Assembly: GCA_033220425.1 (NCBI GenBank) | Contig: CM065652.1 | Coordinates: 3,100,001-3,164,000 of the forward strand | DNA: 64,000 bases | Direction: 5' to 3' | Source: Lepraria neglecta | Taxonomy: Eukaryota > Ascomycota > Lecanoromycetes > Lecanorales > Stereocaulaceae | In this document: piece by piece, positions 23,504-34,252 of the stretch | Position numbering within the stretch: the stretch's first letter is position 1 | How the letters are laid out: every line of letters begins with the position of its first letter | Program-made: the position numbers and the translations under genes | The notes under the pieces: generated by a model | Databases searched by the model: none | The model's input: the letters and a program-made list of their open reading frames with translations, nothing else | What the model was told of the DNA's origin: nothing

Positions 23504-24050
23504 TCACACTCCACTCCATCGTACTCCAAACAACCCCCCCTCCTTCCTCTTCTTCGCCCCAATACCAACATCAGCAAGCGTATACCCAGGTTGCACAAAT
23601 CCATTCTTAATCTTCGGTCCCTTTTTCTTATCGTTTTTCTTCTCCTTGCTTTTGAGGGTCTTAGTCATGAGGGCTATGACTTTGGTTTTGGTTTTGGCTT
23701 TGGACTTTTTCCTTTTTTTTGTCGTCCTCGTCGGAAGAAAAAGAGTCGTCTTTGTCCGAATCATCGGAGTCGTATTTAGAAGTAGAAATCTTGACCATCG
23801 TTGGACTATCCTCCACGATCTTGGGTTTCTGGCTAGATTTAGTCTCGCTGCTTGTAGCTTTTACTTTGAGAGCGTCCGCTTGGATGAGTGTAAGGGGTGC
23901 AGAGAGTATTTGGGGCTCAGATAGCGGGGTGGTGGAGTCTTTGGGTGTTTCTTTAGTTTCGGTTGCTGCCGCTGAGGCAGAGGTGGCAGAAGAGCTGGGG
24001 TGGCCGGAGTTTTAGATGTGGATGTGGGTTGATGGGGTCGTGGAGGACAT
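23504..24050 (-). pseudogene. Small Lys/Ser-rich protein gene with two frame disruptions
   Basis: A minus-strand frame starts MSSTTPSTHIHI at 24050 and meets a TAA at 24012-24014. Beyond the stop the same frame goes on with a Ser/Ala/Thr-rich stretch, then VEDSPTMVKISTSKYDSDDS and an acidic segment SFSSDEDD. At a run of eight T (plus strand 23711-23718) coding moves to a neighbouring frame, which ends with a Lys-rich tract and KNGFVQPGYTLADVGIGAKK before a stop at 23504. Taken together this looks like one short disordered protein of about 170-180 residues. The homopolymer break may be a sequencing error, and the TAA is harder to explain that way. I recognise no family. The short ORFs in other frames here are shadows. 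Confidence 0.42.
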
Positions 24051-24239
24051 GTTGTGGGGTTTGGTGATGCTGTGTTGGATATTGGAGGGTACATGGTCAC
24101 TGATGTAGGTGTTTAGTATGATAGAGAGATGACGTGCAGAGCGAAAGTGTGAAGAAAGATGGACATGATCATCGAGAAGAAAACTACATTTAGGATGATT
24201 GTCTGTATCACTGTATCACATGTGCTATCTCTTGAAACA

Positions 24240-24790
24240 TACCACCATGGTCTCGTGAGCCTGGAAGGAAACGCCGCCGCTCGCCTCAGTATCCAGGACA
24301 CAAGCCATACGTGCGTAATGTATGTTGTGCACCCTGAAAAATATGCCGAATGCTGTCATTTGGTGCCACGAAAAGAATAAACCGCCATTTCCTGAATGTG
24401 ACCGTAAGGAAAAAGTCCTCCCCCTTGGCCCTCGAGTTGGGCCCAGTGTATGTTGTGCTCCCTGAAAAATATGCCGCATGCGTGCCACCTGAGTAGCCTG
24501 GAAAGGAATTACCACCACTCGTCTGAGAATCCAGGACACGAGCGACATGTGCGTGGTGCATGTTGTGCTTCCTGAAAAAAATGCCGAATGCGGTCTTCGA
24601 ATAGCACAAAAAGAACGTTCCTTCATTTGTCGAATGTGACCGTAAAAAAGTCCTCCCCCTTGCGCGTCGATGTGAGCGCAGTGTATGTTATATTCCACGA
24701 AGAAGATGCCGATTGCCGTCATCGCCTGCCATGAAGAGAATAAGCGGCCAAATTTTGAACGCTGTCATACCGAAAAGTCTTCCCCTCCAT
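24240..24790. repeat. Composite tandem repeat, about 240-base period with half-repeats
   Basis: The block ATGTTGTGC.CCCTGAAAAA.ATGCCG recurs at about 24322, 24450 and 24560, with a weaker copy at 24685. Spacings are 128, 110 and 125 bases. Alternate spacers match each other: one contains GCCTGGAA..GGAA and ATCCAGGACAC (near 24255 and 24495), the other GAATGTGACCGTAA followed by AAAAGTCCTCCCCCTTG (near 24395 and 24635). The structure is therefore a tandem duplication of a unit that itself contains a doubled core, about 2.3 units in all. ORFs reading through it on the minus strand are repeat artefacts. Confidence 0.75.
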
Positions 24791-24799
24791 CATCTCTCA

Positions 24800-25946
24800 T
24801 CAACGGAGGCTCCACTTCTTCACCGGCGCCGGCTTCAACTCACGGTCCCTAGCTTCCACATGAAAATCATATTCGCCCTCTCTGAGTACCATAGCTTTCT
24901 CCATTAACGCGGTGTCGTGCACCCCAACGTAGTCCCCTGGAACGTCCACCGCCCATTCTAGCCCTCGAAAGGTCAGCAAGGTCCTGATAACTCCGATTCG
25001 AGTATCGCGGACAGGAGGGTACTGGTTGGGATGCTCGCCTTCGACTAGCCTATTGTCCCGATTCTCGAATGACACCTAGATGGTTTTCAAGTTGTGACGG
25101 GACTTTAGCCACGCTAGAAGATTTCACCAAAGCTTCTCCTTCCAGGCGCCGTTGCGGCATTCTCCTTGCGAAAGAAGGATTCCGATGTCGCGAAGGCTCT
25201 TGACATTGTCGCTGATGTGCTTGAGCCATCAGAGCGAGACTTGGGGTCGGTGAGCTTCCACTTGTTCCAGCCATAGAAGATATCGCCATCCTCTTCGTAA
25301 TATTTCTTACTGTCCTTGCCGGCCAAGGCTATGAGCATCTGGATGGGGAAATTCTCACGTCGGGTCTCCTGATCTGTTCCTTCGACACAGCGTTCGTAGT
25401 AGTACGGGGTGATGGGGTCAGGCTCGGTCAAGATGTGTTGGAGGATGCGTTGGCGGACTTCGTCTTCGCAGTCTAGGAGGCAGAAGGGTTTGTTTGGGTC
25501 GTAATCTGTGGGTGGGTTGCCCTTGGGATCAGCTAGAGGTTGGTAGATGGGCCCAGGTGAAGCTTTTTATGTCTTTGGTCGACGAGTCATGTTGTCGTTG
25601 AGAGGGTCGCTGGCCTGTTCAAAATTTCGGAGTCAGAACTTCCTTATCGGACGATCAAAGCGTCATGAGACATGTTCTGGGGGCATTTCAAAGGTGAAAG
25701 TGCCACTTTGCTCCTCAAGTCATGTTGCAACTCCATTCACGAGACTAAAGAGGCAGGTGTGGCTCCGAAAAGACGTATCTGAGATGCTTGAGCCGCAACA
25801 GGATTGTTAATCTTAGTTGGGTCGACAATGATGTGTTTGATATGTTTAGGGTCAATGTTGGAAGTTATGCGGTTGGTAGGTATGCGGTGAAGAATTTCTT
25901 TGACCGATGGAAATTCTTCGTCGTCGTCAAGGACTAGAGGAGGCAT
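24800..25946 (-). pseudogene. Unrecognised fungal gene with several stop codons and an introner-like intron
   Basis: Exon 1 (25946 to about 25779) begins MPPLVLDDDEEFPSVKEILH. A probable intron, 25778-25615, follows; its flanks keep the same phase, but its donor reads ATACGT instead of GTACGT. The next exon encodes DPNKPFCLLDCEDEVRQRIL, EPDPITPYYYERCVEGTDQE and FPIQMLIALAGKDSKKYYEE. This looks like a domain for assessing protein or F-box-type fold, but I do not recognise the family. Disruptions are TAA at 25567-25569, a frame change near 25222, TGA at 25124-25126 directly after KEKLW, and TAG at 25076-25078. The frame then continues to a normal end (AFIT-free stretch LTFRGLEWAVDVPGDYVGVH) at 24800. 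Several independent lesions make a pseudogene likely. Confidence 0.6.
25615..25778 (-). repeat. Introner-like intron, copy in the 25 kb pseudogene (A7)
   Basis: A 164-base insert between two in-phase coding segments. Its 5' end ATACGTCTTTTCGGAG matches the starts of the copies at 39153 and 40446 (GTACGTA..TTTTCGGAG) except for a G to A change at the first donor base. Its 3' end TCTGACTCCGAAATTTTGAACAG carries the TGACTCCGAA block found in the GH63 introns. It is the link between the two groups of copies. Confidence 0.55.
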
Positions 25947-26860
25947 TTCGTGGTCGTCGCTGGGGTCAACGAGGTTCGTATTCTAGGCTGGTAACCCTGG
26001 AGCGTCTGGCAGTGAAGTATCTGAGTCCTGTTCGACCCCGCCCTGTGGCGGAACAGTGTTGTAGGTATCTTGCCTCAGCTCAGCCTCAAGCTGCGATCCA
26101 GGTTTCGCGGTGGAAGCAGCAAGATCTGCTAGGCTGAAGACGTAAACAACGTTAGCGCCGGATTTTATGGAACACAAATTCATCAAGAGGTCTCATTTAC
26201 CTCGCCTTTTTTGCCTGCTCAAACTGTCCTCCTCTTCTCGCTTTCGTTGCTCTTCTTTCACTCGTAGGTTGTTGCAAATACCTTTCAGTCCAATACGACC
26301 TTCTGCATGTTGATTTGCGTACCTTCGCCTGCAGCTTCCATATCGGTTGAGGTAAGGATCCAGTGTGATGAGATTTGGAAAGAGCGACTCTATTGGTCCG
26401 GGATTAATGCAATGGGACTGGTGTATGACCTAGCGAGAAAGCAAGGTGAGTATATGAAAGACTTAAAACTTCAATAGTGGGTAGGTACAATCGCCCTTCA
26501 AACAGAGTCTTATACCATCAGGATCCTTTGTGAGTACCTCAGACAGTGGTGGGGTGGGCTGCCGGTGATGAGTGAGTGCAAAGAGGATGGGATTTCAAGG
26601 AGGGTAGGGGCCGGTTCATTATTAATAATGGGTTGATAATGTCAGTAAGTGAGAGCATCAGTCGGGCGCGGTGAGGTGATGAGATGACAAGGTGACGAAA
26701 GTCTCAGTCTTTGTTGACCAACGAGAGATGTTTACAAAGGGCAGCAATCACCCATCAAACCTCAAAACTCCTCATCAGTATCGTTGATCCTTTGTTTTCA
26801 TAGTCCCTAGATATATGCAATTGAATGAAATGCGTGCCTTCGATCTCTTACACTGCCATA
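25947..26860. other. Intergenic, no feature seen
   Basis: The upstream flank of the 25 kb pseudogene and downstream flank of the next minus-strand gene. A minus-strand ORF at 26186-25983 might be an extra 5' exon of the pseudogene, but no splice link is evident. Confidence 0.45.
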
Positions 26861-28492
26861 TCACGGATAGGCGTCACCCCACATATCACCTTCTTCTTCG
26901 ACAGCATCATCTATGGTCGCTACCCTCCTGCCCTCTTCCTTTCCCCTCCTCTTCCTTTCTTCTCTCGTGATAAGCCGACTTGGCGTCATTGGTGTTAGTG
27001 GTGTGAACGGCATATATGGGCTATATGGTGTTGCAGGTACGCCTGTCTGGGGGGTGCGAAGACCGTGATTTGGTACTTTGCGTTCAAGCACTGTGGCTTT
27101 GATAGCGGATGGAGGACGGTTGGAGTTAAACTCGGTAGGATGTTGGTTTCGTAGAGGCAGTGGAGCACTGCGGAGAGGATTGAGGTGCTGTGGAGTGTTG
27201 CGCTGAGAGCTGGGGAGATTCAGTGCCTGGGTGCGGAGAGCAAGAGGAGCAGGAGTGCGCTTGGGCTTGGTGAGGTCGCCCGATGACCCGGACCTATCGC
27301 GGTCGCTACTTTGAAGTTCAGGTCGGCTCAGGTATACCTCCGGTATAGTTTGGATTGTAGGTGTGGGGGGACCAGAGGTACGCGATGTCCGAAGGGAAGG
27401 TTCTGGGAATCTTGCGCTTCTTGGGCTCAACAGATCTATGTGGTCTTCTCGAGACTTGGAGGCCTTTTTGTACGGTGGTGTGGGTGGAGGCGGTCCTGGA
27501 TCATCGTAGACCCGAGGGCTGAGTGGTTCAGATTCTCCGTATGCGTCGTTGTAATCTGGAATCAAATCGGGCGAGCCCATTGGAGGAGATATCGGGAGGT
27601 TGCGTATGCCTCGTCTCTTGCTGAAGCTGCCGAAAGACGACCGCGATGAGTTTCGACTGTAAATGGAGAGTGGTGTGGGTTTTGATGACGTTTGAGGAGA
27701 CTTTGTCAGAGTCCTCGAAGGCGACTTCGTGTCTGAGCGAGGGGGAAGTACGGATGTAAACTGCTGGGTTGAGCGAAGATGTTGGAATTCTGGCGGGTAC
27801 TGTGGCGATATTGGTGACCGAGGTTGCTGTTCCTCTGAAAGGTTGACCACTGAGGTGGATTTCTTTTCATCATGGGCCATGACTGCTGCGTACAGTCGTT
27901 CCATCTCTCGCTGGTTTCTCTCCTTATCGTCTTCAATAACGCTTTCATCAAACGTGATAACGCTACTTTGTACCGATGGCTGTTGCTTCTTGTGACCACC
28001 CTTGACGATAGAGCCCCAACCATCGCTGCTGCTGGCACTCTTGTTTGGACTTTTGTTCGGACTGGGACTTGGCCAGTTGTGCTTCATGTCGACTGTGCTT
28101 TGCGGGCTTGGTCCAAATGGATTGCTATATGAGGGAGAGATTGGCGAGGGATCGAAAGCTTCGGGTACGTCTTGCTTGACAGGCTTCATCATTTCCATTG
28201 CGAGTGTTCCGGGCGAAGCTTGAGCAGCACGACGAAGACGGCGTCCAAAGAGTAGAATGGCAGTGCCGATAACAATGACAGAGAAGACGTATGCGCCGAT
28301 TATGGAGGCAATCTGTGCGGGGAGGTATTTTGGATCTCGCAATGCCGATGCTGAAATCGGAGGCCCTTTGCCTGGTGGAGGTGCCGGCGCTTCCCAGATG
28401 CTAACGTGCCAGATATTTTTTGGTGTAGCTGCAGCAGTAAGTAGGAGCGGCTGTACTATGAGGATGTATTTGAGAGGGAGAAACGGCGACAT
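26861..28492 (-). CDS. Conserved fungal single-pass membrane protein with long disordered tail
   Basis: A single-exon gene of 543 aa. The N-terminus (residues 1-22, MSPFLPLKYILIVQPLLLTA) looks like a signal peptide. A short Pro-rich lumenal stretch follows, then one transmembrane helix at about residues 61-83 (IASIIGAYVFSVIVIGTAIL) and a basic stop-transfer patch RRLRRAA. The remaining 450 residues are Ser/Pro-rich and presumably cytosolic, with many SP and TP sites. The end (FTPLTPMTPSRLITREERKR and GDMWGDAYP) is a signature shared by a widespread family of uncharacterised Pezizomycotina proteins. The function is unknown. The topology suggests a membrane-anchored scaffold, which is only an inference. 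Confidence 0.83.
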   Translation of the reverse strand: MSPFLPLKYILIVQPLLLTAAATPKNIWHVSIWEAPAPPPGKGPPISASALRDPKYLPAQIASIIGAYVFSVIVIGTAILLFGRRLRRAAQASPGTLAMEMMKPVKQDVPEAFDPSPISPSYSNPFGPSPQSTVDMKHNWPSPSPNKSPNKSASSSDGWGSIVKGGHKKQQPSVQSSVITFDESVIEDDKERNQREMERLYAAVMAHDEKKSTSVVNLSEEQQPRSPISPQYPPEFQHLRSTQQFTSVLPPRSDTKSPSRTLTKSPQTSSKPTPLSIYSRNSSRSSFGSFSKRRGIRNLPISPPMGSPDLIPDYNDAYGESEPLSPRVYDDPGPPPPTPPYKKASKSREDHIDLLSPRSARFPEPSLRTSRTSGPPTPTIQTIPEVYLSRPELQSSDRDRSGSSGDLTKPKRTPAPLALRTQALNLPSSQRNTPQHLNPLRSAPLPLRNQHPTEFNSNRPPSAIKATVLERKVPNHGLRTPQTGVPATPYSPYMPFTPLTPMTPSRLITREERKRRGKEEGRRVATIDDAVEEEGDMWGDAYP

Positions 28493-29988
28493 CGTACGGT
28501 CTCTTGACGACTGTGAGTGTGCAGACGTCTCCCAGGCACCGTTTCGTCCCGAACCCCCAGGAAAGGGGATGTGCTTCTATTTGCATTGTTAGCAGTCTGC
28601 AAGAGAGGTTAACGCTGGGCTGTGATTGGGTTGGTGACAGGGTGACGGAGAGGCAGCTAAGCGCTGGGATGGGGAGAAGTCTCGGGCACTAGGGTGTGAA
28701 ACAAAAGTTGAGTCTAGACCCTGCAGATAGAGCGCCTCTCCAATGCACACACCTTGCTTCTGCTTCGAAATCACATAACTTCGCCATATGATTTGTTAAG
28801 TTCAAAATTCTCACGTACCTGAGCCTAAACCTTTAGGATCATGAAGCTTCCGGCCTGTGCCCCTGGAGCTCTGCTGCCCAACTGTCTCAATGCTATTATC
28901 GCAAGCCTATCGGGGGTTGTAACTGTAATAACCCCCTCGCTGTCTTCCTTAATGATAGGGGATGATTCTCGTGGTCTATATATGTTCTCTGCTCTTATTC
29001 CGATATCTTGTTGGGATTTGCTCTTCAGGCCGCCCACCTGGTCGCAGTCGGTTTCGCAAGGCACCCAGCCTCTGTCTGCCCCAAAATCTGGCTTGTTCGA
29101 GTCGTCTGTGTAGTCTAAGCATGATTCATGCTAGGTGCAGTACTCAAGTTGAACCGGTTTGTCCCGGCAGATATATGTGGGCTGCCGCCCTTGGTTAGGA
29201 GCACTCATCACTGCGTCGTGATGAGTGATGTGACCCCAAACCCTAAGGGTGCGACGCTTGTTCGGCCTGCTGCCCTCGCTGTTGCTGGTTCTCCAGCTCC
29301 TGTGCCCAATATCGTAATGTTAAAATCGCAAAATTCATCAGGAATGTTCTCATCAAAATTCGTTGTGACTCTGATAATTTCGCGGTCTCTGTGCACATTC
29401 TTGAAAAGATCGTGTGAGTTTGCGGTTGGACTTGCTCGCAGGCTGGGGTCGTCTTCTCGAGCCTAGGATCCTTTGTCTGCACCAACTTCTAGTCCGCCTG
29501 AGCTTGTTTTGAAGTCCCCTCATGGTATTTTGCCTCAACCTGTGACAATACATGACTTGGGTGTCTTTGTACCGGCAGATATATACATGTATATTTATGT
29601 GGGCAATCTCTTTGCGTTAGCAGCCCTCGCGAGTTGAGTGACACAGCCGTGTGCAACTACTTTTGAGCGTTTATTGCCTTTCTTTGGGCTTCAATGCCAT
29701 TTACAATTCCATGCTAGTGCGACTCTGTACCTTGATATGTATACTGCGTCGTAGGACAAGCCCTCCAAATCTAGCAATACTTGGATAGTCGTTCTACAAG
29801 GATTCGATTGATAAGTAGATGAGGAGCAATGAATAATCTAGTGTCAGGGGAGGTAGTCCGTTCCTTCTGCCATTTTGAAGACCCAGTTCCACAAGCAGCT
29901 TATGAGTGTATTGGTAGCAAAACCGTGATTTTTACCTGACTGAAAAGTAATCCGCCAGTGAACCGTTCATGTATGCTGGCTATTTACC
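28493..29988. other. Intergenic; weak minus-strand ORFs only
   Basis: About 1.5 kb. Minus-strand ORFs at 29064-28825 and 29396-29208 have ordinary composition but no recognised motif, and I could not link them by splice sites. A small gene or remnant is possible. The string CCGGCAGATATATA(C/T) occurs at about 29166 and 29573, each followed by ATGTGGGC, suggesting a short local duplication. Confidence 0.35.
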
Positions 29989-31214
29989 TTATCTGCCCTC
30001 TATTCGGGTATCAACAAGCACCCAACTACACCAGACCCCACAATCCACCTCTACCACCCTCCCTTTCCCTTCCCACTCCCCTCTCACTTGTAACCAATCC
30101 TCCTCGAAAGCCTTCGTCCCAGTGCCCAGCTGGCCGTATTCGCCCTCTCCCGTGACCCATACTTTTCCATCGCGAGTCAGCGCAAGTATATGTCCAGACC
30201 CTACACCAACATCCACCACATCCACCCCTCCGTCAATGTCTACCAGCGCTACTTCCGCTCCATCCGAAGGCCGCGGTAAAGCATTCACTTTCTTCGCTTC
30301 GCCAGCCTGCCCTCCCCAAATGTACAGATCGCTGTCCTCCGACACTGCTGCGCCAATCCACCCGCCGACTGCAATCTTGCGGATCGGTATGCCACCAAGA
30401 AATGGAACTAGACAGGGTTTCTCTGCTGGGCTAGAAGGGGTGGGACTGCGTCCGAGTGTCTGAGGGTGCAATGCTGAGCCAAACGTCAAGACTTCTTGAG
30501 TAACAGTCAAGGCGGTGAAGCATGTTGCCGAGGCAAGGAGGGAGACTAGAGGTGAGAAGAGAGAGTATGTAGATGTGGGCGGTTCAGAAGATAGGAATTC
30601 CTCGAATGAAGCGAACGTGTGGATTTCGAGCTTTGCAGTAGGTATAGATAACTGAACGCGTGGTGTTTCCGCTGATAATGGCGAAGAGAAGCCGCTGGAA
30701 GTTCTTTGATGGGAGGCCATGTCTGTAAGGTGTCAGTTTTGGCCGAATCTATACATGACGAGCAGGCGAACGTACTGGTGGAGATGCAGAATTCACCATT
30801 GTCGGCTATCGCGAGGTGTTCGATTGATAGATTCTGCCGGTTAATGAAACTATCTTCGCTGAAGTGGTGCTTCTTGAACCCTGGGTCCTTCGATCCATAC
30901 ATATCGTCCGTAAAGAGATACACACTGCCATTCTTACTCAAGGCTCCTAGCACACCGCTAGTGTCTCCAAAGATAGTCCTGATATTTCTAGGCCATGGAC
31001 CTTCAATGACGACGGGGCCCAATCCGGAAGGGCGGAATCCGCGATGGACAAGGGTTCCATCGATATCTATGACAGTGGAGCTCCATAGTGCGCATCGAAC
31101 GTCAATGCCAGGAGCTCGATAAACCCTTTCGAATCCAGCAACATCATCATTGTGATGTCTGTCTTGGTCAAGAAGTTGGTGGTGGGCATTGAATCCACAC
31201 ATGTATAGCTCCAT
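29989..31214 (-). CDS. RCC1-repeat protein, Ats1-like
   Basis: A beta-propeller protein of the RCC1 superfamily. Two exons, 31214-30776 and 30722-29989, join in phase across a 53-base intron (GTACGT to TTACAG), giving 390 aa. The start chosen is the ATG before ELYMCGFNAHHQL, which is how Ats1-like proteins begin; the frame is open further upstream, but that stretch does not look conserved. Repeat-type strings are DIDGTLVHRGFRPSGLG, GALSKNGSVYLFTDDMYG, KIAVGGWIGAAVSEDSDLYI, GSGHILALTRDGKVWVTGEG and EYGQLGTGTK. Fungal relatives are often annotated alpha-tubulin suppressor Ats1. RCC1 folds serve as guanine exchange factors or protein scaffolds, and which applies here is not visible. Confidence 0.88.
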
Positions 31215-32073
31215 ATTGATTCCCACGAGGTTCAATACCTGCAGCCCTTGCGCAGGATGTATCCATGGACGTCCTGCGTAGAAGGGTTTTCCTGTATCGA
31301 AATAATGCGAGAAATCAGGACACATCCCATCGGCAAATTCATGATGTTTCTACTGAGTGACTTTCAAGGAGGATATGACTAAACGATAGAGGATTGCGAA
31401 ATAAATACTTGACATTGACGCTGATACGAAGTTAAAACAGGACAATAGGAACCCCAACCCGCAGCACCGAATAGCGCTCAGTACACGCTATCCCAGACTG
31501 GCTCAAAGGATTTGAGCAGGATGAGGGATTGTCCGCTGTTTATTTTGTTGATGGTTGGCTGGCACCATCAGCCAATCACAACCCAAGTATAATAATTACC
31601 TAAGCCTCTCCTTCTTCACCAATTCCCAGGAGCCTTGGACTTCTCTTCCTTCCAACAAATCCCAGGAGATTTATCGCGACTCGTGAGTCTGGCTCAAAGG
31701 TGGCTTACCTCCGCTTACAGAGCTGGAAACACGCCGGACATAAGAACTCTCCATCAGCCAAGTTGTTTCCTGCGGGGGATCCGGGGATTGAACGGTCAAA
31801 TGGGTTGCGGATTAAGCACGGTCTGCTGAAGACGCTCGTGGCCTGATTGGAATTGACGTAAGGTAGTCAATGGATTTTACGTGGGTTGAACGACTACTCT
31901 CATTGCTTCGGAAATATGTTCCTTCTACGCATTGCGGGGAAAAGTTTCCCTGACTTTGTTTAGGTTATATCAAGCCGTTGCCTATGCATCTCGAGTCTCA
32001 TTCTTTCTCTTCTCAATTTAACAGAAGGCCTAGATTGACCAGCAGTAATTCTTAACAATCAACTACATTCGCC
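31215..32073. other. Divergent intergenic region
   Basis: The presumed promoters of the RCC1-repeat gene (-) and the hydrolase (+). A short duplicated phrase (AATCCCAGGAG, at about 31621 and 31660) was noticed. No ORF is convincing; 31635-31829 is short and featureless. Confidence 0.5.
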
Positions 32074-32964
32074 ATGTCGAACACCAAGACAGTCCAAGTC
32101 TCCCACCTGGGTGCCACAGCTGGCTACCAGATGCCCCACCCCTACGATCCCTCCAAGCCCACTCTCGTCCTCGTCAACTCCTTCACCACATCCTCTGAAC
32201 TCTATAAAAGCCAGTATGGGAACTCCAAGCTCACCTCGAAGATGAATCTACTTGCCATTGAGCTCCTCGGCCACGGCAAGACCCGCACCAAGCACGAGAA
32301 CTTTACATACTGGGATACTGCCATCATGAACCTAGAGGTCATGGAGAAATTGAGCGTCAAGAAGGCCTTTGTACTGGGTACTAGCCAGGGCGGATGGATC
32401 ACCGTCAGGATGGCCTTGTTGGCACCAGACAGGATTGAGGGCATAATCCCACTAGGCACATCTCTTGACTTCGAGTCCGAACGCACCCGCCAATTGGGCT
32501 GCTGGGACGGCGTGGCTGCCTGCACCGGTCCCATTGATAAATGGACGGTTAGTAAGGCAACACCTGACTTCGAGCCCGACAACGATTACTGCAATTTCCT
32601 CATCGACATCGGCTTCGGCAAGACCTGTCCTCAGGAAACCCGCGACTTCTGGATCAAGACCATCAAATCCAACTACCGGGGCGACGATGGCCGAAGGCGA
32701 GCACGAATGGCAGCCATCAACCTACGGGAAAGAGATGGTCTACACGGCAGACTCTTCGATGTCCGCTGCCCTGTAATGTGGCTCCACGGCACTGACGACG
32801 TCGTCTACTCTGTCGCAAACGCGGAGCAGGAGATCAAGATGCTTGTCAATGCCCCAGAGGCCAACTTGGTCACTGTGAAGGGTGGAGCCCACTTCTTGAG
32901 TGCTAGTCATCCTCAGGACGTTGACAATGCCCTGATCGAGTTCATTGGGAGGGTGCATAAGTAA
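32074..32964 (+). CDS. Alpha/beta hydrolase-fold enzyme
   Basis: An intronless gene of 296 aa with the whole catalytic layout of a small alpha/beta hydrolase. The nucleophile elbow is GTSQGG with Ser104. The acid is in LHGTDD (Asp241 or Asp242). The histidine is His273 in GGAHFLS. An oxyanion-loop region reads [14 protein letters not shown], and [15 protein letters not shown] is the usual strand before the first helix. No signal peptide is seen, so it is probably cytosolic. Substrate cannot be told; relatives include esterases, C-C hydrolases and epoxide hydrolases. It stands alone without biosynthetic neighbours. Confidence 0.87.
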   Translation: MSNTKTVQVSHLGATAGYQMPHPYDPSKPTLVLVNSFTTSSELYKSQYGNSKLTSKMNLLAIELLGHGKTRTKHENFTYWDTAIMNLEVMEKLSVKKAFVLGTSQGGWITVRMALLAPDRIEGIIPLGTSLDFESERTRQLGCWDGVAACTGPIDKWTVSKATPDFEPDNDYCNFLIDIGFGKTCPQETRDFWIKTIKSNYRGDDGRRRARMAAINLRERDGLHGRLFDVRCPVMWLHGTDDVVYSVANAEQEIKMLVNAPEANLVTVKGGAHFLSASHPQDVDNALIEFIGRVHK

Positions 32965-33322
32965 GCTGTGAGATTGAGACATCCACATGCTGAAACTGGC
33001 TGACGTGGCTAAGTAGTCGGAGCAAGCTATGAGATTTGGAATTGTGTATATTACTAGAGCTTTTGTACATAGCTAAAAGATTCTCGATATGATTGACCTT
33101 GCCTGTGACTTTGCAATCAATCCGGACGGCCAAACCCTAACACTAAGCCCAATCCATCCCCGCAATCAAGACCGCGATCGAACGCGTCTGCCCCAATCCG
33201 GTACTTCACACCATTCATCTCAACTCAATAATAGTAATGTGACCCATCTTCTAATATTTCCAACGCCATCAGCACCTAATACCAAAATCCCTACCGCTTC
33301 TCCTCCCCAACTTCCTACCGCA
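32965..33322. other. Short intergenic region
   Basis: Contains the 3' flank of the hydrolase and the presumed promoter of the next gene. ORFs seen here are in-frame extensions or shadows. Nothing else was seen. Confidence 0.5.
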
Positions 33323-33859
33323 ATGCCGCCCCCAAACACACCCCAGCATGCCCCATCCTCCGCAGCAAAAGGCAAAGCACGCGCTCCGCCCTCAGATCCT
33401 CACATCCCCTCTACATCAGAGCCCAAATCAACAACCCGAACAGAAATGCACCAAGAGATCGCCCGCCGTGAGCGTGCTGCGCATGTACTGGGGAGTTGGG
33501 AGTTGTTGGCGTGGTATAGTGCGAATTATGGGGAGGTGGGTCTATACAAGCTCTCAAGAGCCTGTTTATTTCCTCAAATTGCGTGAGCTGGGAAGGAAAT
33601 CATGTTATATGTCTAGGCTCTGAGGATCCTGCTTGTACTCGTACTAGAGGGGAAGAGCTGGGCTAATTTGTTACACTGTGGAGTAAAGCAGAGTATACCC
33701 CAGACGCGATTGAGGTTTCAAAAGGAGATGATTGGATTGGAGCTGTCGAGTGAAGGGGAGGAGATGGAGAGTGAGGGGGATGAGGTGGATGGTGAGAAGG
33801 GGAAGGGTGTGCGGAAAGGTGGAGGTGGGGGAAAGAGGAAGGGGATTTTGAAGGGGTAG
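33323..33859 (+). CDS. Small conserved fungal protein
   Basis: Two exons, 33323-33535 and 33692-33859, join at phase 0 across a 156-base intron (GTGGGT to AAAGCAG), giving 126 aa. After a Pro/Ala-rich start comes EIARRERAAHVLGSWELLAW, then YSANYGE, and after the splice SIPQTRLRFQKEMIGLELS. The joined segment has the look of a conserved helical pair found in small Pezizomycotina proteins. The tail is acidic, then Lys/Gly-rich (GGGGGKRKGILKG), which may bind nucleic acid. No function is known to me. The intron is longer than the local average but shows none of the introner-like blocks. Confidence 0.75.
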
Positions 33860-34252
33860 GAGGGTGACTGTGGAGGGTGGGAAGAGGGGGGGAATGAGAA
33901 GCATTGTTATGACCAGCATATTTACGACAGCATGAGGTAAGGAAACGAACTCACGACGCCACTCCAACGATTTATGATGTATTAGTATAACAGAGGTATG
34001 AAGATAGATCACAATATGTACCGTATAAATCTTACAATATAAAGTACTCCGTCCTCTTTCTGGGGTTTGCACCCATCACAACTGCTGTCTTATTTCGTCT
34101 GGCGCCGCTTCACCAGCCCCCTCTTCATTGATCATGCTCGCTATATCCCCAACCTGCTTCCTCGTACTCACTTCGCGATTTCTTAACCGTGAGCGCATTG
34201 CTGCTAGCTTCATCGTCAATCCTTGAGTGTTACCTCTCATGACTGCTAGTTG
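33860..34252. other. Convergent intergenic region
   Basis: Between the 3' ends of the small conserved gene (+) and the PDK gene (-). An ORF at 34072-33671 (-) is a shadow of the plus-strand gene. Nothing else was seen. Confidence 0.5.

Noticed and set aside
23700-23725. Programmed ribosomal frameshift at A8 in the small minus-strand gene
   Set aside because: The change needed is +1, while A-rich slippery sites usually give -1; a homopolymer length error is simpler.
24225-24722. Minus-strand 165-codon ORF
   Set aside because: It reads through the composite tandem repeat and its repeated peptides only mirror the DNA repeats.
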